64,000 bases of DNA from Shinella yambaruensis (GTDB taxonomy: Bacteria; Pseudomonadota; Alphaproteobacteria; Rhizobiales; Rhizobiaceae). Both the position numbers and the translations under genes were made by a program. The notes beneath the pieces are model-generated. The model was not told the origin of the DNA. It ran no database searches and worked only from the letters and a program-made list of their open reading frames with translations. Of this stretch, positions 8,614-17,877 are shown piece after piece (within the stretch, counting starts at the first letter, position 1; each line of letters opens with the position of its first letter). The stretch spans positions 372,001 through 436,000 of the forward strand of contig NZ_JALJCK010000004.1 of NCBI RefSeq assembly GCF_022899355.1, given 5' to 3'.

Positions 8614-8759
8614 ATAACGGGTCCGGCGGAGCCGGTTTCCGGGAACCGAAGCGGCGTTGCCGTTCGGTGTGGCGGCTTATTACTTCCGGTCTCCGGAGAT
8701 GGCAAGCCGAAAAATGAAATCCGGCCGATTTTTTTGAAACCGGCCGGAAAATCAAAATC

Positions 8760-9149
8760 TTAAGCTTCGTCTTCGTCGCCGGTCACGCCGATGAGACCGG
8801 TCATGTCCTCATCGTCGTCGTCTTCGTCCTGCTCGAGGAACGTGTCGTCCTCGTCGCCGTCGATCTCAACGTCGTCGTCGCCGAGATCGGGCAGGTCGTC
8901 GCCGCCTGCTGCATCCTCGTCGGCGTCCTCGAGCGAAACGAGCTCGACTTCCGTGTTCTCCGTATCGACTTCGTTGACGTCCTCGTCCTCATCCTTTTCG
9001 AGGACAGCCGCCGCCGACGTTTCCTCGAAGAAGGAGAGCGGATAGGACTTGCCCGTGTAGGGGGAAACGATCGGATCGCGGTTCAGGTCGTAGAATTTCC
9101 TGCCGGTTTCCGGATCGATGCGTTTGGTTCCGAGTTCCGCTTTTGCCAC
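8760..9149 (-). CDS. TIGR02300-type acidic protein of unknown function
   Basis: This 129-residue protein has two parts. Residues 1-45 carry the conserved block AKAELGTKR...FYDLNRDPIVSPYTG of the alphaproteobacterial TIGR02300 family. The rest is a long tail of Asp and Glu (about residues 50-125), probably disordered. No function is established for the family. The GTG at 9147-9149 is preferred: AGAAGG lies 8 nt before it, family members begin with the AKAELGTKR block, and the alternative TTG at 9153-9155 would sit too close to that site. It is monocistronic, divergent from aroA. Confidence 0.8.
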   Translation of the reverse strand: MAKAELGTKRIDPETGRKFYDLNRDPIVSPYTGKSYPLSFFEETSAAAVLEKDEDEDVNEVDTENTEVELVSLEDADEDAAGGDDLPDLGDDDVEIDGDEDDTFLEQDEDDDDEDMTGLIGVTGDEDEA

Positions 9150-9323
9150 AGTCAAAGCCTTCTCTGTGCCGTATGTTTCCGGCGGGGCCGGGGGAGGCCG
9201 GCGCGTTGAACGGTAAAATGATTAGCCGGTCCCCATAATCGTCTTGGGCAATCCTGTCAAAGCCTAACTTGGGGCAGGCGCCGTGCAGACCTCATGATGA
9301 TAGTTTCTCAGACGGGATGATGA

Positions 9324-10757
<1,434 letters not shown>

Positions 10758-10770
10758 AGGGGCTTCGGGT

Positions 10771-11589
10771 TTGAGAAGAACAGGCGCAAGGGCATTGCGC
10801 ATCGCGCTTGTCTTTTCTCTTTTGACCGCGCTCACGCAGATTGGCGGAGTGTCATACCTTGCCGGGCGCTGGCTGGCCCATCGGGGCGAGATCACCCGGC
10901 GCTCGACCCGTCTTGCGGTTTTCCTGCTGTTGTATGCTTCGGCTACGATCGCGGCGTCGTTTACCGCACCGTTTTTCGGGCGTGTGCCGTTGTCCTGTTT
11001 TGGCGACGGCAGTTTGCAGATTCAGTCTCCGCTTTATTGCGCCCTGAATCGGAACTTCGTCACCACGGAAGCCAAACGCGCTGCAGAAGCGCTCTCGGTG
11101 GCCATAGACCTGGAATTCCCCGGGACTATCACGCTTGTTCTCGATGCCAATTTTCCGTTCCTGGACGGCTTCCCGCTTCTGCCCCATCTATCACACGACG
11201 ACGGACGGAAGCTCGACATCGCGTTTTATTATCGCGACGAGAAGGGGACGCCGCTGAACAGGGCCGTACGCTCACCAATCGGCTACTTCGCTTTCGAAGA
11301 GCCTGCGCCCGGCACGCAGTTGCCCTGCGCCGAACGTGACGATCTCTTGACACTTCGGTGGAACATGGGGTTTCTGCAAGGGTTTTTTCCTGCGTGGATG
11401 CTGGACGAAGCGAGAACGGGTGCAGCCTTGCGCTGGCTTGCCTTGGAGGGACCGGAATTCGGTGTGGAACGGATTTTCATTGAGCCGCATCTGGCCCAGC
11501 GCCTCGGTGTTGTCCATCCGAACGTGCGGTTCCAGGGATGCCGGGCTGCACGCCATGACGATCACATCCATTTTCAGGTGACGGAATGA
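10771..11589 (+). CDS. Membrane-anchored protein with LAS-type (M15/M74-like) metallopeptidase signature
   Basis: This 272-residue protein is not a recognised named family. Two hydrophobic segments (about residues 10-32 and 48-68) would leave residues 75-272 in the periplasm. The soluble part has SHDDGRKLD (His142-x2-Gly-x3-Asp149) and, near the C-terminus, HDDHIHFQV (His265 and His267). That spacing matches the zinc ligands of the LAS fold (D-Ala-D-Ala peptidases, MepA), so a role in peptidoglycan or peptide cleavage is a reasonable inference. The TTG at 10771 is chosen because AAAGGGG lies 8 nt upstream; a GTG at 10741 would overlap aroA. Its stop overlaps the cmk ATG by 4 bp. Confidence 0.6.
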   Translation: MRRTGARALRIALVFSLLTALTQIGGVSYLAGRWLAHRGEITRRSTRLAVFLLLYASATIAASFTAPFFGRVPLSCFGDGSLQIQSPLYCALNRNFVTTEAKRAAEALSVAIDLEFPGTITLVLDANFPFLDGFPLLPHLSHDDGRKLDIAFYYRDEKGTPLNRAVRSPIGYFAFEEPAPGTQLPCAERDDLLTLRWNMGFLQGFFPAWMLDEARTGAALRWLALEGPEFGVERIFIEPHLAQRLGVVHPNVRFQGCRAARHDDHIHFQVTE

Positions 11590-12218
11590 CTTTCACAATC
11601 GCCATCGATGGCCCCGCTGCCGCGGGCAAGGGAACGCTGTCGCGCCGCATTGCGGAGGATTATGGCTTTCATCATCTCGATACGGGCCTGACCTACCGGG
11701 CGACGGCGAAGGCGCTCATTGACCGTGGCCTGCCGCTCGATGACGAGGCCGTCGCGGCCGAGGTGGCGCGCACGCTCGATCTTGGCGGGCTCGACCGCGC
11801 GGTGCTGTCCGCCCATGAGATCGGCGAGGCGGCCTCGAAGATCGCCGTCATGCCGTCCGTGCGCCGGGCGCTGGTCGAGGCGCAGCGCGGCTTTGCGGCG
11901 CGCGAGCCGGGCACGGTGCTCGACGGGCGCGATATCGGCACGGTCGTCTGCCCGGATGCGGCGGTAAAGCTCTATGTGACGGCCTCGCCGGAGGTGCGCG
12001 CCAGGCGGCGTTACGACGAAATCGTCGGCAATGGCGGCGTGGCCGATTTCGAGACGGTCCTCGACGACATTCGCCGGCGCGACGAGCGCGACATGGGCCG
12101 GGCGGACAGCCCGCTGAAACCGGCCGACGATGCGCACTTGCTTGATACCTCGGAAATGGGTATAGAGGCGGCGTTTTCGGCGGCCAAGTCGATCATCGAC
12201 GCCGCATTGAAGCACTAG
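11586..12218 (+). CDS. cmk: Cytidylate kinase
   Basis: This 210-residue kinase phosphorylates CMP and dCMP with ATP in pyrimidine salvage and synthesis. The P-loop appears as [13 protein letters not shown] at residues 5-17. The CMP-binding region includes LDTGLTYRA and [10 protein letters not shown], and the lid and C-terminal parts include RRRYDEI and RDERD. Length is normal for bacterial Cmk. The ATG overlaps the preceding gene's stop (ATGA). The aroA-x-cmk-rpsA arrangement is common in proteobacteria and suggests co-expression with ribosomal protein S1. Confidence 0.95.
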   Translation: MTFTIAIDGPAAAGKGTLSRRIAEDYGFHHLDTGLTYRATAKALIDRGLPLDDEAVAAEVARTLDLGGLDRAVLSAHEIGEAASKIAVMPSVRRALVEAQRGFAAREPGTVLDGRDIGTVVCPDAAVKLYVTASPEVRARRRYDEIVGNGGVADFETVLDDIRRRDERDMGRADSPLKPADDAHLLDTSEMGIEAAFSAAKSIIDAALKH

Positions 12219-12332
12219 CTTTTCCATCCGGAATTGCGCCAGCATAGAACAAGGCCTGTCCCCGCGCCGGATTTGCTGCCCAAGAGCAGCGGACACAGCC
12301 TCGTTCCTCATCAACGCTAACCCCCGGCGCCC

Positions 12333-12346
12333 GTGCCTTTTGGCAC
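12333..12346 (+). promoter_or_regulatory. Small hairpin next to the rpsA ribosome binding site
   Basis: GTGCC and GGCAC pair across a TTTT loop, ending 2 nt before the CAGGAG ribosome binding site of rpsA. It could present or mask the site. Its role in S1 autoregulation is only a guess. Confidence 0.35.
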
Positions 12347-12359
12347 ACCAGGAGTTTCA

Positions 12360-14066
12360 ATGTCTCAAGCAAACCCCACGCGCGAAGATTTCGCAGCCCT
12401 TCTGCAGGAATCCTTCGCCGCTAACGATCTCGCCGAAGGCTATGTCGCCAAGGGCATCGTTACCGCGATCGAAAAGGACGTCGCCATCGTCGACGTCGGC
12501 CTCAAGGTTGAAGGCCGCGTCCCGCTGAAGGAATTCGGCGCGAAGTCGAAGGACGGCACGCTGAAGGTCGGCGACGAAGTCGAAGTCTATGTCGAGCGTA
12601 TCGAGAACGCGCTCGGCGAAGCTGTCCTTTCGCGCGAAAAGGCTCGCCGCGAAGAGAGCTGGGCCAAGCTCGAAGTCAAGTTCGAAGCCGGCGAGCGCGT
12701 CGAAGGCGTCATCTTCAACCAGGTCAAGGGTGGTTTCACCGTCGATCTCGACGGCGCCGTCGCCTTCCTGCCGCGTTCGCAGGTCGACATCCGTCCGATC
12801 CGCGACGTCACCCCGCTCATGCACAACCCGCAGCCCTTCGAAATCCTCAAGATGGACAAGCGTCGCGGCAACATCGTCGTCTCGCGCCGCACGGTCCTCG
12901 AAGAGTCGCGCGCCGAGCAGCGGTCTGAAATCGTCCAGAACCTCGAAGAAGGCCAGGTTGTCGACGGCGTCGTCAAGAACATCACCGATTACGGTGCGTT
13001 CGTCGACCTCGGCGGCATCGACGGCCTGCTGCACGTCACCGACATGGCCTGGCGCCGCGTCAACCATCCGTCGGAGATCCTGTCCATCGGCCAGCAGGTC
13101 AAGGTCCAGATCATCCGCATCAACCAGGAAACCCACCGCATCTCGCTCGGCATGAAGCAGCTCGAGTCCGATCCGTGGGATGGCATCGGCACCAAGTACC
13201 CGACCGGCAAGAAGATCTCCGGTACGGTCACGAACATCACCGACTACGGTGCGTTCGTCGAGCTGGAGCCGGGCATCGAGGGCCTGATCCACATCTCCGA
13301 AATGTCCTGGACGAAGAAGAACGTTCACCCCGGCAAGATCCTGTCCACCAGCCAGGAAGTCGACGTGGTCGTCCTCGAAGTCGACCCGACGAAGCGCCGC
13401 ATCTCGCTGGGTCTCAAGCAGACCCTCGAGAACCCGTGGCAGGCCTTCGCGCACAGCCACCCGGCCGGCACGGAAGTCGAAGGCGAAGTCAAGAACAAGA
13501 CCGAATTCGGCCTGTTCATCGGCCTCGACGGCGACGTGGACGGCATGGTGCACCTGTCCGACCTCGACTGGAACCGTCCGGGCGAGCAGGTCATCGAGGA
13601 ATACAACAAGGGCGACGTCGTCAAGGCTGTCGTTCTCGATGTGGACGTCGACAAGGAGCGCATCTCGCTCGGCATCAAGCAGCTCGGCCGTGATTCGGTC
13701 GGCGAAGCTGCGGCTTCCGGCGACCTGCGCAAGAACGCCGTCGTTTCGGCTGAAGTCATCGCGATCAACGATGGCGGCATCGAAGTGCGCCTCGTCAACC
13801 ACGAGGACATCACGTCGTTCATCCGCCGCGGCGACCTGTCGCGCGACCGCGACGAACAGCGTCCGGAGCGTTTCTCGGTCGGCCAGACCGTCGACGCCCG
13901 CGTCCTGAACTTCTCGAAGAAGGATCGCAAGATCCAGCTTTCGATCAAGGCGCTGGAAATCGCCGAAGAGAAGGAAGCCGTCGCACAGTTCGGTTCGTCC
14001 GACTCGGGCGCTTCGCTCGGCGACATCCTCGGCGCGGCTCTGAAGAACCGCAACAACGCTGAATAA
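12360..14066 (+). CDS. rpsA: 30S ribosomal protein S1
   Basis: This 568-residue protein binds mRNA at the small ribosomal subunit and helps start translation. Six S1 RNA-binding repeats are visible; the best marked carry ITDYGAFVDLGGIDGLLHVTD and the similar ITDYGAFVELEPGIEGLIHIS (about residues 205-320), followed by KTEFGLFIGL and a further diverged repeat ending KDRKIQLSIKA. The start MSQANPTREDF at 12360 has CAGGAG in front; an in-frame upstream codon at 12333 lies in the leader hairpin and was rejected. A strong terminator follows. Abundant codon use fits a highly expressed gene. Confidence 0.97.
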   Translation: MSQANPTREDFAALLQESFAANDLAEGYVAKGIVTAIEKDVAIVDVGLKVEGRVPLKEFGAKSKDGTLKVGDEVEVYVERIENALGEAVLSREKARREESWAKLEVKFEAGERVEGVIFNQVKGGFTVDLDGAVAFLPRSQVDIRPIRDVTPLMHNPQPFEILKMDKRRGNIVVSRRTVLEESRAEQRSEIVQNLEEGQVVDGVVKNITDYGAFVDLGGIDGLLHVTDMAWRRVNHPSEILSIGQQVKVQIIRINQETHRISLGMKQLESDPWDGIGTKYPTGKKISGTVTNITDYGAFVELEPGIEGLIHISEMSWTKKNVHPGKILSTSQEVDVVVLEVDPTKRRISLGLKQTLENPWQAFAHSHPAGTEVEGEVKNKTEFGLFIGLDGDVDGMVHLSDLDWNRPGEQVIEEYNKGDVVKAVVLDVDVDKERISLGIKQLGRDSVGEAAASGDLRKNAVVSAEVIAINDGGIEVRLVNHEDITSFIRRGDLSRDRDEQRPERFSVGQTVDARVLNFSKKDRKIQLSIKALEIAEEKEAVAQFGSSDSGASLGDILGAALKNRNNAE

Positions 14067-14092
14067 GCGTTCGCTTATCTCGACATGAAGGA

Positions 14093-14122
14093 CCCGCGGA
14101 GAGCGATCTCCGCGGGTTTTTC
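14093..14122 (+). terminator. Rho-independent terminator after rpsA
   Basis: Perfect 10-bp stem CCCGCGGAGA / TCTCCGCGGG (14093-14102 and 14107-14116) with a GCGA tetraloop, followed by TTTTTC. It ends the aroA-cmk-rpsA cluster and separates it from the convergent gene at 14135. Confidence 0.9.
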
Positions 14123-14134
14123 TTTGGGGTCCGG

Positions 14135-15691
14135 TCAGGTCCAGTAGTCGCCGAGCTTCTGGTAGAAGACCAGGCCGGGTTCGATGACGCCGACCATGTC
14201 GGCAATCTTTTCGCGGCGTTTTGCCATGTCGTCCGCCTCAGGCTCCTCGCCGGAGGCTTCGAAGGCGGTGTCCTCGCTCGCCTCGTTGCCGGCTTCCGCG
14301 TCGTCGCCATGCTCCTCGTTCGCGGTCTCGTCTTCCTCGCCGCTTTCGCGGCCCTCGGACCAGTCGAGGTCTTCTTCGGCCGGCAGATAGGGCACGAAGG
14401 CGAGCGGTATGCCCTCGCGCAGGATGGCTGCCGCAAGCAGCCTTTCCGGCGTCGCATCCGCAAGGGCCGCCTGGAGCGCCTCGCGGGCTTGCAGCGTCGG
14501 TGTCGGCAGCGGCAGCGGCTCGTCCGCCTCGGCGCGCTCCTGCAGGGCGGGCGTCGCCTGTGCCGTCACGGTGCGGACCTTGCCGCTCTCCGGTGCCATC
14601 TCGGCCTGTTCGCTGCCCTCGGTCGCGAAGAGGGCGAGTTCTGCCTTGCTCATCGGCTCGATCGGGCGCTCCAGCAGGGAGCGGATGAAATTCGCCTCTT
14701 CCAGCGACAGGTTTTCCAGAAGCTGGGCGACGGCCGGCATCAGCAGGGCCGGCGCCATGTCACGGGTGACGGCCTGCAGCACGCTGCGGGCAAGTGCCTG
14801 TCCTGCCGCATTGGCGACCTGGGTCCTGGCCGGCATGTCGTCCCGCCTCACGACCGGCGTTGTGGTTTCGGTCTTCTCGCCGCCGCCATCGTGGCGGATC
14901 GCCGGTTCCGCGATCTCGACCGGCAGTGGATTGTCGGCCCTGGTCGTGGGCGTCGATACGGGCTGCCCGCTGCGCTGCGCGGCGTTTTCCCCGGCCGGCA
15001 GCCGGTTGGGTGCGGCAAGCTCCGGCCGGTTGGCGGTCGTTTCCAGCGTCCGCGTGGTTGCCGGGCGCGATTTGCCGCAGCCGTCGAAATCGAAGATGCG
15101 CTTCAGCATCGTCTGTAGGGTACGGATATCGCCGAGAAGCTGCGCTGGCTGGCCTGCCTGCTGCGGATTGTGGCGGCCGACGGCGGCAAGCTGCTGGGCA
15201 TTCAGCCCGAGCGGCCGTGGCTTATCTTCCGCGCGCAGGGTGGCGGGCGTATCGGCCTTGAGGCTTGCGGAAAGAAAAGCGGCGAGTTTGCGCGCCTCGG
15301 GCCCGTTCGGATGACGCACCACCTCGACGAGGCCGCGCGTCGGCATGGAGGAGAGGACCGTGCCGATCAGCTTTTCGACACTCGGGCGAAGCTCCGGCGG
15401 CAGCCTGGCAAGAAGGTCGGCGAGCTTGCGGCCGCCGCCCCCCTCGCGGCCGGGCAGGGTCTTCAGCACGGCGAGCAACGTTTCCATCAGGTCGCGGCCC
15501 GGATTGGTCTCCCCGACGCGCGGCATGTGCCTGAGCATGGTCTCGATGAGGCGCAGCAGTACCTCGGCCCTCAGGTTTGCAAGGGCGGCGGGGGAAAGCT
15601 GCGGCCTGGCGGCGGCCTCGACCGATGCGCCCGCCGGAACGGCGAGGGAGGGCTGCATGGTATCGGTCGTCATTGCCAAACGCGGCAGCAT
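14135..15691 (-). CDS. Hypothetical protein, 518 residues, with acidic C-terminal region
   Basis: I do not recognise this family. The N-terminal third is helical and rich in Ala, Leu and Arg, including a conserved-looking ALANLRAEVLLRLIETMLRHMP-type amphipathic helix. Residues 200-290 are low in complexity (Thr/Pro/Arg/Asn), and the part before the C-terminus (about 430-490) is strongly acidic. The end KIADMVGVIEPGLVFYQKLGDYWT is hydrophobic and looks structured. There is no signal peptide or membrane span. The ATG at 15689-15691 has a strong AGGAGG. It is monocistronic and converges on rpsA. The overall design (helical head, disordered linker, short tail) would suit a scaffold or secreted/export-associated protein, but that is speculation. 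Confidence 0.6.
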   Translation of the reverse strand: MLPRLAMTTDTMQPSLAVPAGASVEAAARPQLSPAALANLRAEVLLRLIETMLRHMPRVGETNPGRDLMETLLAVLKTLPGREGGGGRKLADLLARLPPELRPSVEKLIGTVLSSMPTRGLVEVVRHPNGPEARKLAAFLSASLKADTPATLRAEDKPRPLGLNAQQLAAVGRHNPQQAGQPAQLLGDIRTLQTMLKRIFDFDGCGKSRPATTRTLETTANRPELAAPNRLPAGENAAQRSGQPVSTPTTRADNPLPVEIAEPAIRHDGGGEKTETTTPVVRRDDMPARTQVANAAGQALARSVLQAVTRDMAPALLMPAVAQLLENLSLEEANFIRSLLERPIEPMSKAELALFATEGSEQAEMAPESGKVRTVTAQATPALQERAEADEPLPLPTPTLQAREALQAALADATPERLLAAAILREGIPLAFVPYLPAEEDLDWSEGRESGEEDETANEEHGDDAEAGNEASEDTAFEASGEEPEADDMAKRREKIADMVGVIEPGLVFYQKLGDYWT

Positions 15692-16098
15692 GCCTGCCTC
15701 CTGTTCTCCCTGCCGATGCCGTCCGCATCACAAGGCCTGCCAATGGTCCATCGGTCGTCGGATGGCGCATCATGCGCGACGCTGCGAGCTGGTGAGCTTT
15801 CAGCCCGGGCGAACCGGGCAGGTACGAGGGAGGCGGCGGGCAACCCGGCAGGCACGGAGCCACTCGATTGTGCCGGACGGGCGAACCCGGAACTCCGAAC
15901 AACTTTCCATAGGTTACAATTGACATTTTATGGTTAACGAATTGCTAATGCGGCGGCCGGCGCTTCGCATATGCAGCATTGCCGCCTCGAATTGTCCCGC
16001 GCGGCGGCTCTTGCCCCTTATGCTCGGCTCGCGTAAATCTTCGCGGCACTGTTGCGCCGCCGCTCGTTCGCCGGCCGCGGATGCGGCGGAGACCCTCG
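15692..16098. other. 407-bp intergenic region with nadV promoter candidate
   Basis: No credible gene was seen. The region lies between the divergent 518-residue orphan and nadV. AT content rises sharply at 15900-15950, where the promoter candidate listed separately is found. The open frames across the rest have the composition of non-coding GC-rich DNA. Confidence 0.5.
15920..15949 (+). promoter_or_regulatory. Candidate sigma-70 promoter for nadV
   Basis: TTGACA at 15920-15925 and GCTAAT at 15944-15949 are separated by 18 bp in the only AT-rich part of this gap, about 150 bp upstream of the nadV start. The -35 is a perfect consensus and the -10 a moderate one. Confidence 0.4.
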
Positions 16099-17481
16099 AT
16101 GAACCTCACCAACCTCATCCTCAACACCGACAGCTACAAGTTCAGCCACTACCTGCAATACCCTCCGGAAACCCGCGCCATCTCCTCCTATGTCGAGGCG
16201 CGCGGCCATTCCGAGCAGGCGGAAGTGCTGTTCTTCGGCCTCCAGATGTTCCTCAAGGAATACCTGTCGAAACCGGTGACGATGGCGGACGTGGACGAGG
16301 CCGAGGGGATCGTCACGGCGCATGGCCTGCCGTTCAACCGCGCGGGCTGGACGCATATCGTCGCGAAACACGGCGGTTTCCTGCCGCTGCTCATCGAGGC
16401 GCTGCCGGAGGGCACACTGGTGCGCCGCGGCGTGCCGGTCGCGCAGGTGGTGAACACCGATCCCGAATGCTACTGGCTGACCTCCTATGTCGAGACGGCG
16501 CTGCTGCGCGCCATCTGGTATCCGAGCACCGTCGCCTCCAATTCGCGCAAGGTGAGAGAGATCATCCGGCCGATCCTGGAAAAGACCTGCGAGGACCCGG
16601 CCGCCGTGCTCCCCTTCCGCCTGCACGATTTCGGCGCGCGCGGCACGACGAGTTTCGAGCAGGCTGGCATCGGCGGGGCGGCGCATCTCGTCAATTTCAT
16701 GGGTACCGATACGGTAAGCGGCGTGCTGTTCGCGCGCCGTTATTACGGTGCCGAGATGGCCGGCTTCTCCATCCCCGCCTCCGAGCATTCGACCATGACG
16801 TCCTGGGGGCAGGAGCGCGAGGCGGAGGCTTATGGCAACATGATCGACCGGTTCGGCGAGAAGGGCCTCTATGCGGTCGTGTCCGACAGCTACGACATCA
16901 ACAATGCCGTCACGGAGATCTGGGGCAAGCAGTTGAAGGACCGGGTGAAGGCCGCCGGCGGCACGCTCGTCGTGCGGCCGGACAGCGGCGATCCGGTGGA
17001 AACGCCGGTTCAGGTCGTGCGCCAGCTCGCCTATGCCTTCGGCACGCATCTCAACGCCAAGGGCTACAAGGTGCTGGACAACAGCGTGCGCGTCATCCAG
17101 GGCGACGGCATCTCGCCCGCCGATATCGGCCTCATCCTCGGCCGGCTGGAAGCCTTCGGCTTCTCGGCGGAAAACATCGCCTTCGGCATGGGGGCAGGGC
17201 TCCTGCAGAAGGTCAACCGCGACACCTATTCCTTCGCCATGAAGGCCAATGCCAGGCAGGACACCGACGGCGCCTGGCACGACGTTTACAAGCGTCCGGT
17301 GACGATGAACCTCAAGGCCTCCAAGGCCGGGCGCCAGGCCGTGGTGGCGGGCATCGGCGGGCTTGAGGCCGCGCGCATCGACCAGCTCGCCGGCCGCGAG
17401 AACCTTCTGCAGCCCGTCTGGCGCGACGGCAGGCTCCTCGTCGACTGGACCTTCGACGCCGTGCGCGCCCGCGCCGCCTGA
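16099..17481 (+). CDS. nadV: Nicotinamide phosphoribosyltransferase
   Basis: This 460-residue cytoplasmic enzyme makes nicotinamide mononucleotide from nicotinamide and PRPP, a one-step salvage route to NAD. The sequence aligns with NAMPT/NadV throughout: LNTDSYKFSHY at the start, FGARGTTSFE in the middle, and ASEHSTMTSWG with the catalytic His at residue 230. Asp204 in GTDTVSG corresponds to human NAMPT Asp219, which selects the amide (nicotinamide) over nicotinic acid. VVRPDSGDP supplies the ribose-phosphate-binding Arg. ATG 16099 follows GCGGAGA; a longer in-frame start at 15979 adds a Cys/Arg-rich stretch absent from the family. No NMN adenylyltransferase gene is next to it. Confidence 0.92.
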   Translation: MNLTNLILNTDSYKFSHYLQYPPETRAISSYVEARGHSEQAEVLFFGLQMFLKEYLSKPVTMADVDEAEGIVTAHGLPFNRAGWTHIVAKHGGFLPLLIEALPEGTLVRRGVPVAQVVNTDPECYWLTSYVETALLRAIWYPSTVASNSRKVREIIRPILEKTCEDPAAVLPFRLHDFGARGTTSFEQAGIGGAAHLVNFMGTDTVSGVLFARRYYGAEMAGFSIPASEHSTMTSWGQEREAEAYGNMIDRFGEKGLYAVVSDSYDINNAVTEIWGKQLKDRVKAAGGTLVVRPDSGDPVETPVQVVRQLAYAFGTHLNAKGYKVLDNSVRVIQGDGISPADIGLILGRLEAFGFSAENIAFGMGAGLLQKVNRDTYSFAMKANARQDTDGAWHDVYKRPVTMNLKASKAGRQAVVAGIGGLEAARIDQLAGRENLLQPVWRDGRLLVDWTFDAVRARAA

Positions 17482-17539
17482 GGCCTTGCGGCAGGGCTCC
17501 CGGGGCGCCATCTTTGACTCCGATGACTGGAGACGAAAG

Positions 17540-17875
17540 ATGACGGTTCGCCCGCCGCAGGCGCTCGCCCCCTCCTTCAGCAAGGACACGGGGCTGAGTA
17601 TCCTCGAATACGAACTGATGTCGGAGCGGGCGGACGCGCTCGGCCGGCACGGGCTGAAGGTGGAGAAGGCGCTGGAACTGCTGGCCGGGCGCCTTGCCGC
17701 GGGTTGCGGCGAGGCGGAGCGGGAAGACCTCCTCAACGACGCGGCCGACAAGGTCTGGGCCTTCTTCATCCAGCGGGAAATATGCGGCCTGCGCAGCCAG
17801 AAGGACGCGATCCGCCGCTACGCCATTCCGCCGGAGGTCATCGCCCGGCTCGGCATCGTGCGGCGCAAGGCCTGA
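17540..17875 (+). CDS. Small DUF6665-like protein
   Basis: This 111-residue soluble protein is mostly helical, with ILEYELMSERADALGRHGLKV near the N-terminus and VWAFFIQREICGLRSQ near the C-terminus. That layout resembles the small rhizobial DUF6665 family as I remember it, whose function is unknown; the assignment is tentative. ATG 17540 has GGAGACGAAAG before it. It starts 58 bp after nadV and may be co-transcribed with it. Its stop is 2 bp from the stop of the convergent gene at 17878, leaving no room for a separate terminator. Confidence 0.6.
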   Translation: MTVRPPQALAPSFSKDTGLSILEYELMSERADALGRHGLKVEKALELLAGRLAAGCGEAEREDLLNDAADKVWAFFIQREICGLRSQKDAIRRYAIPPEVIARLGIVRRKA

Positions 17876-17877
17876 AA

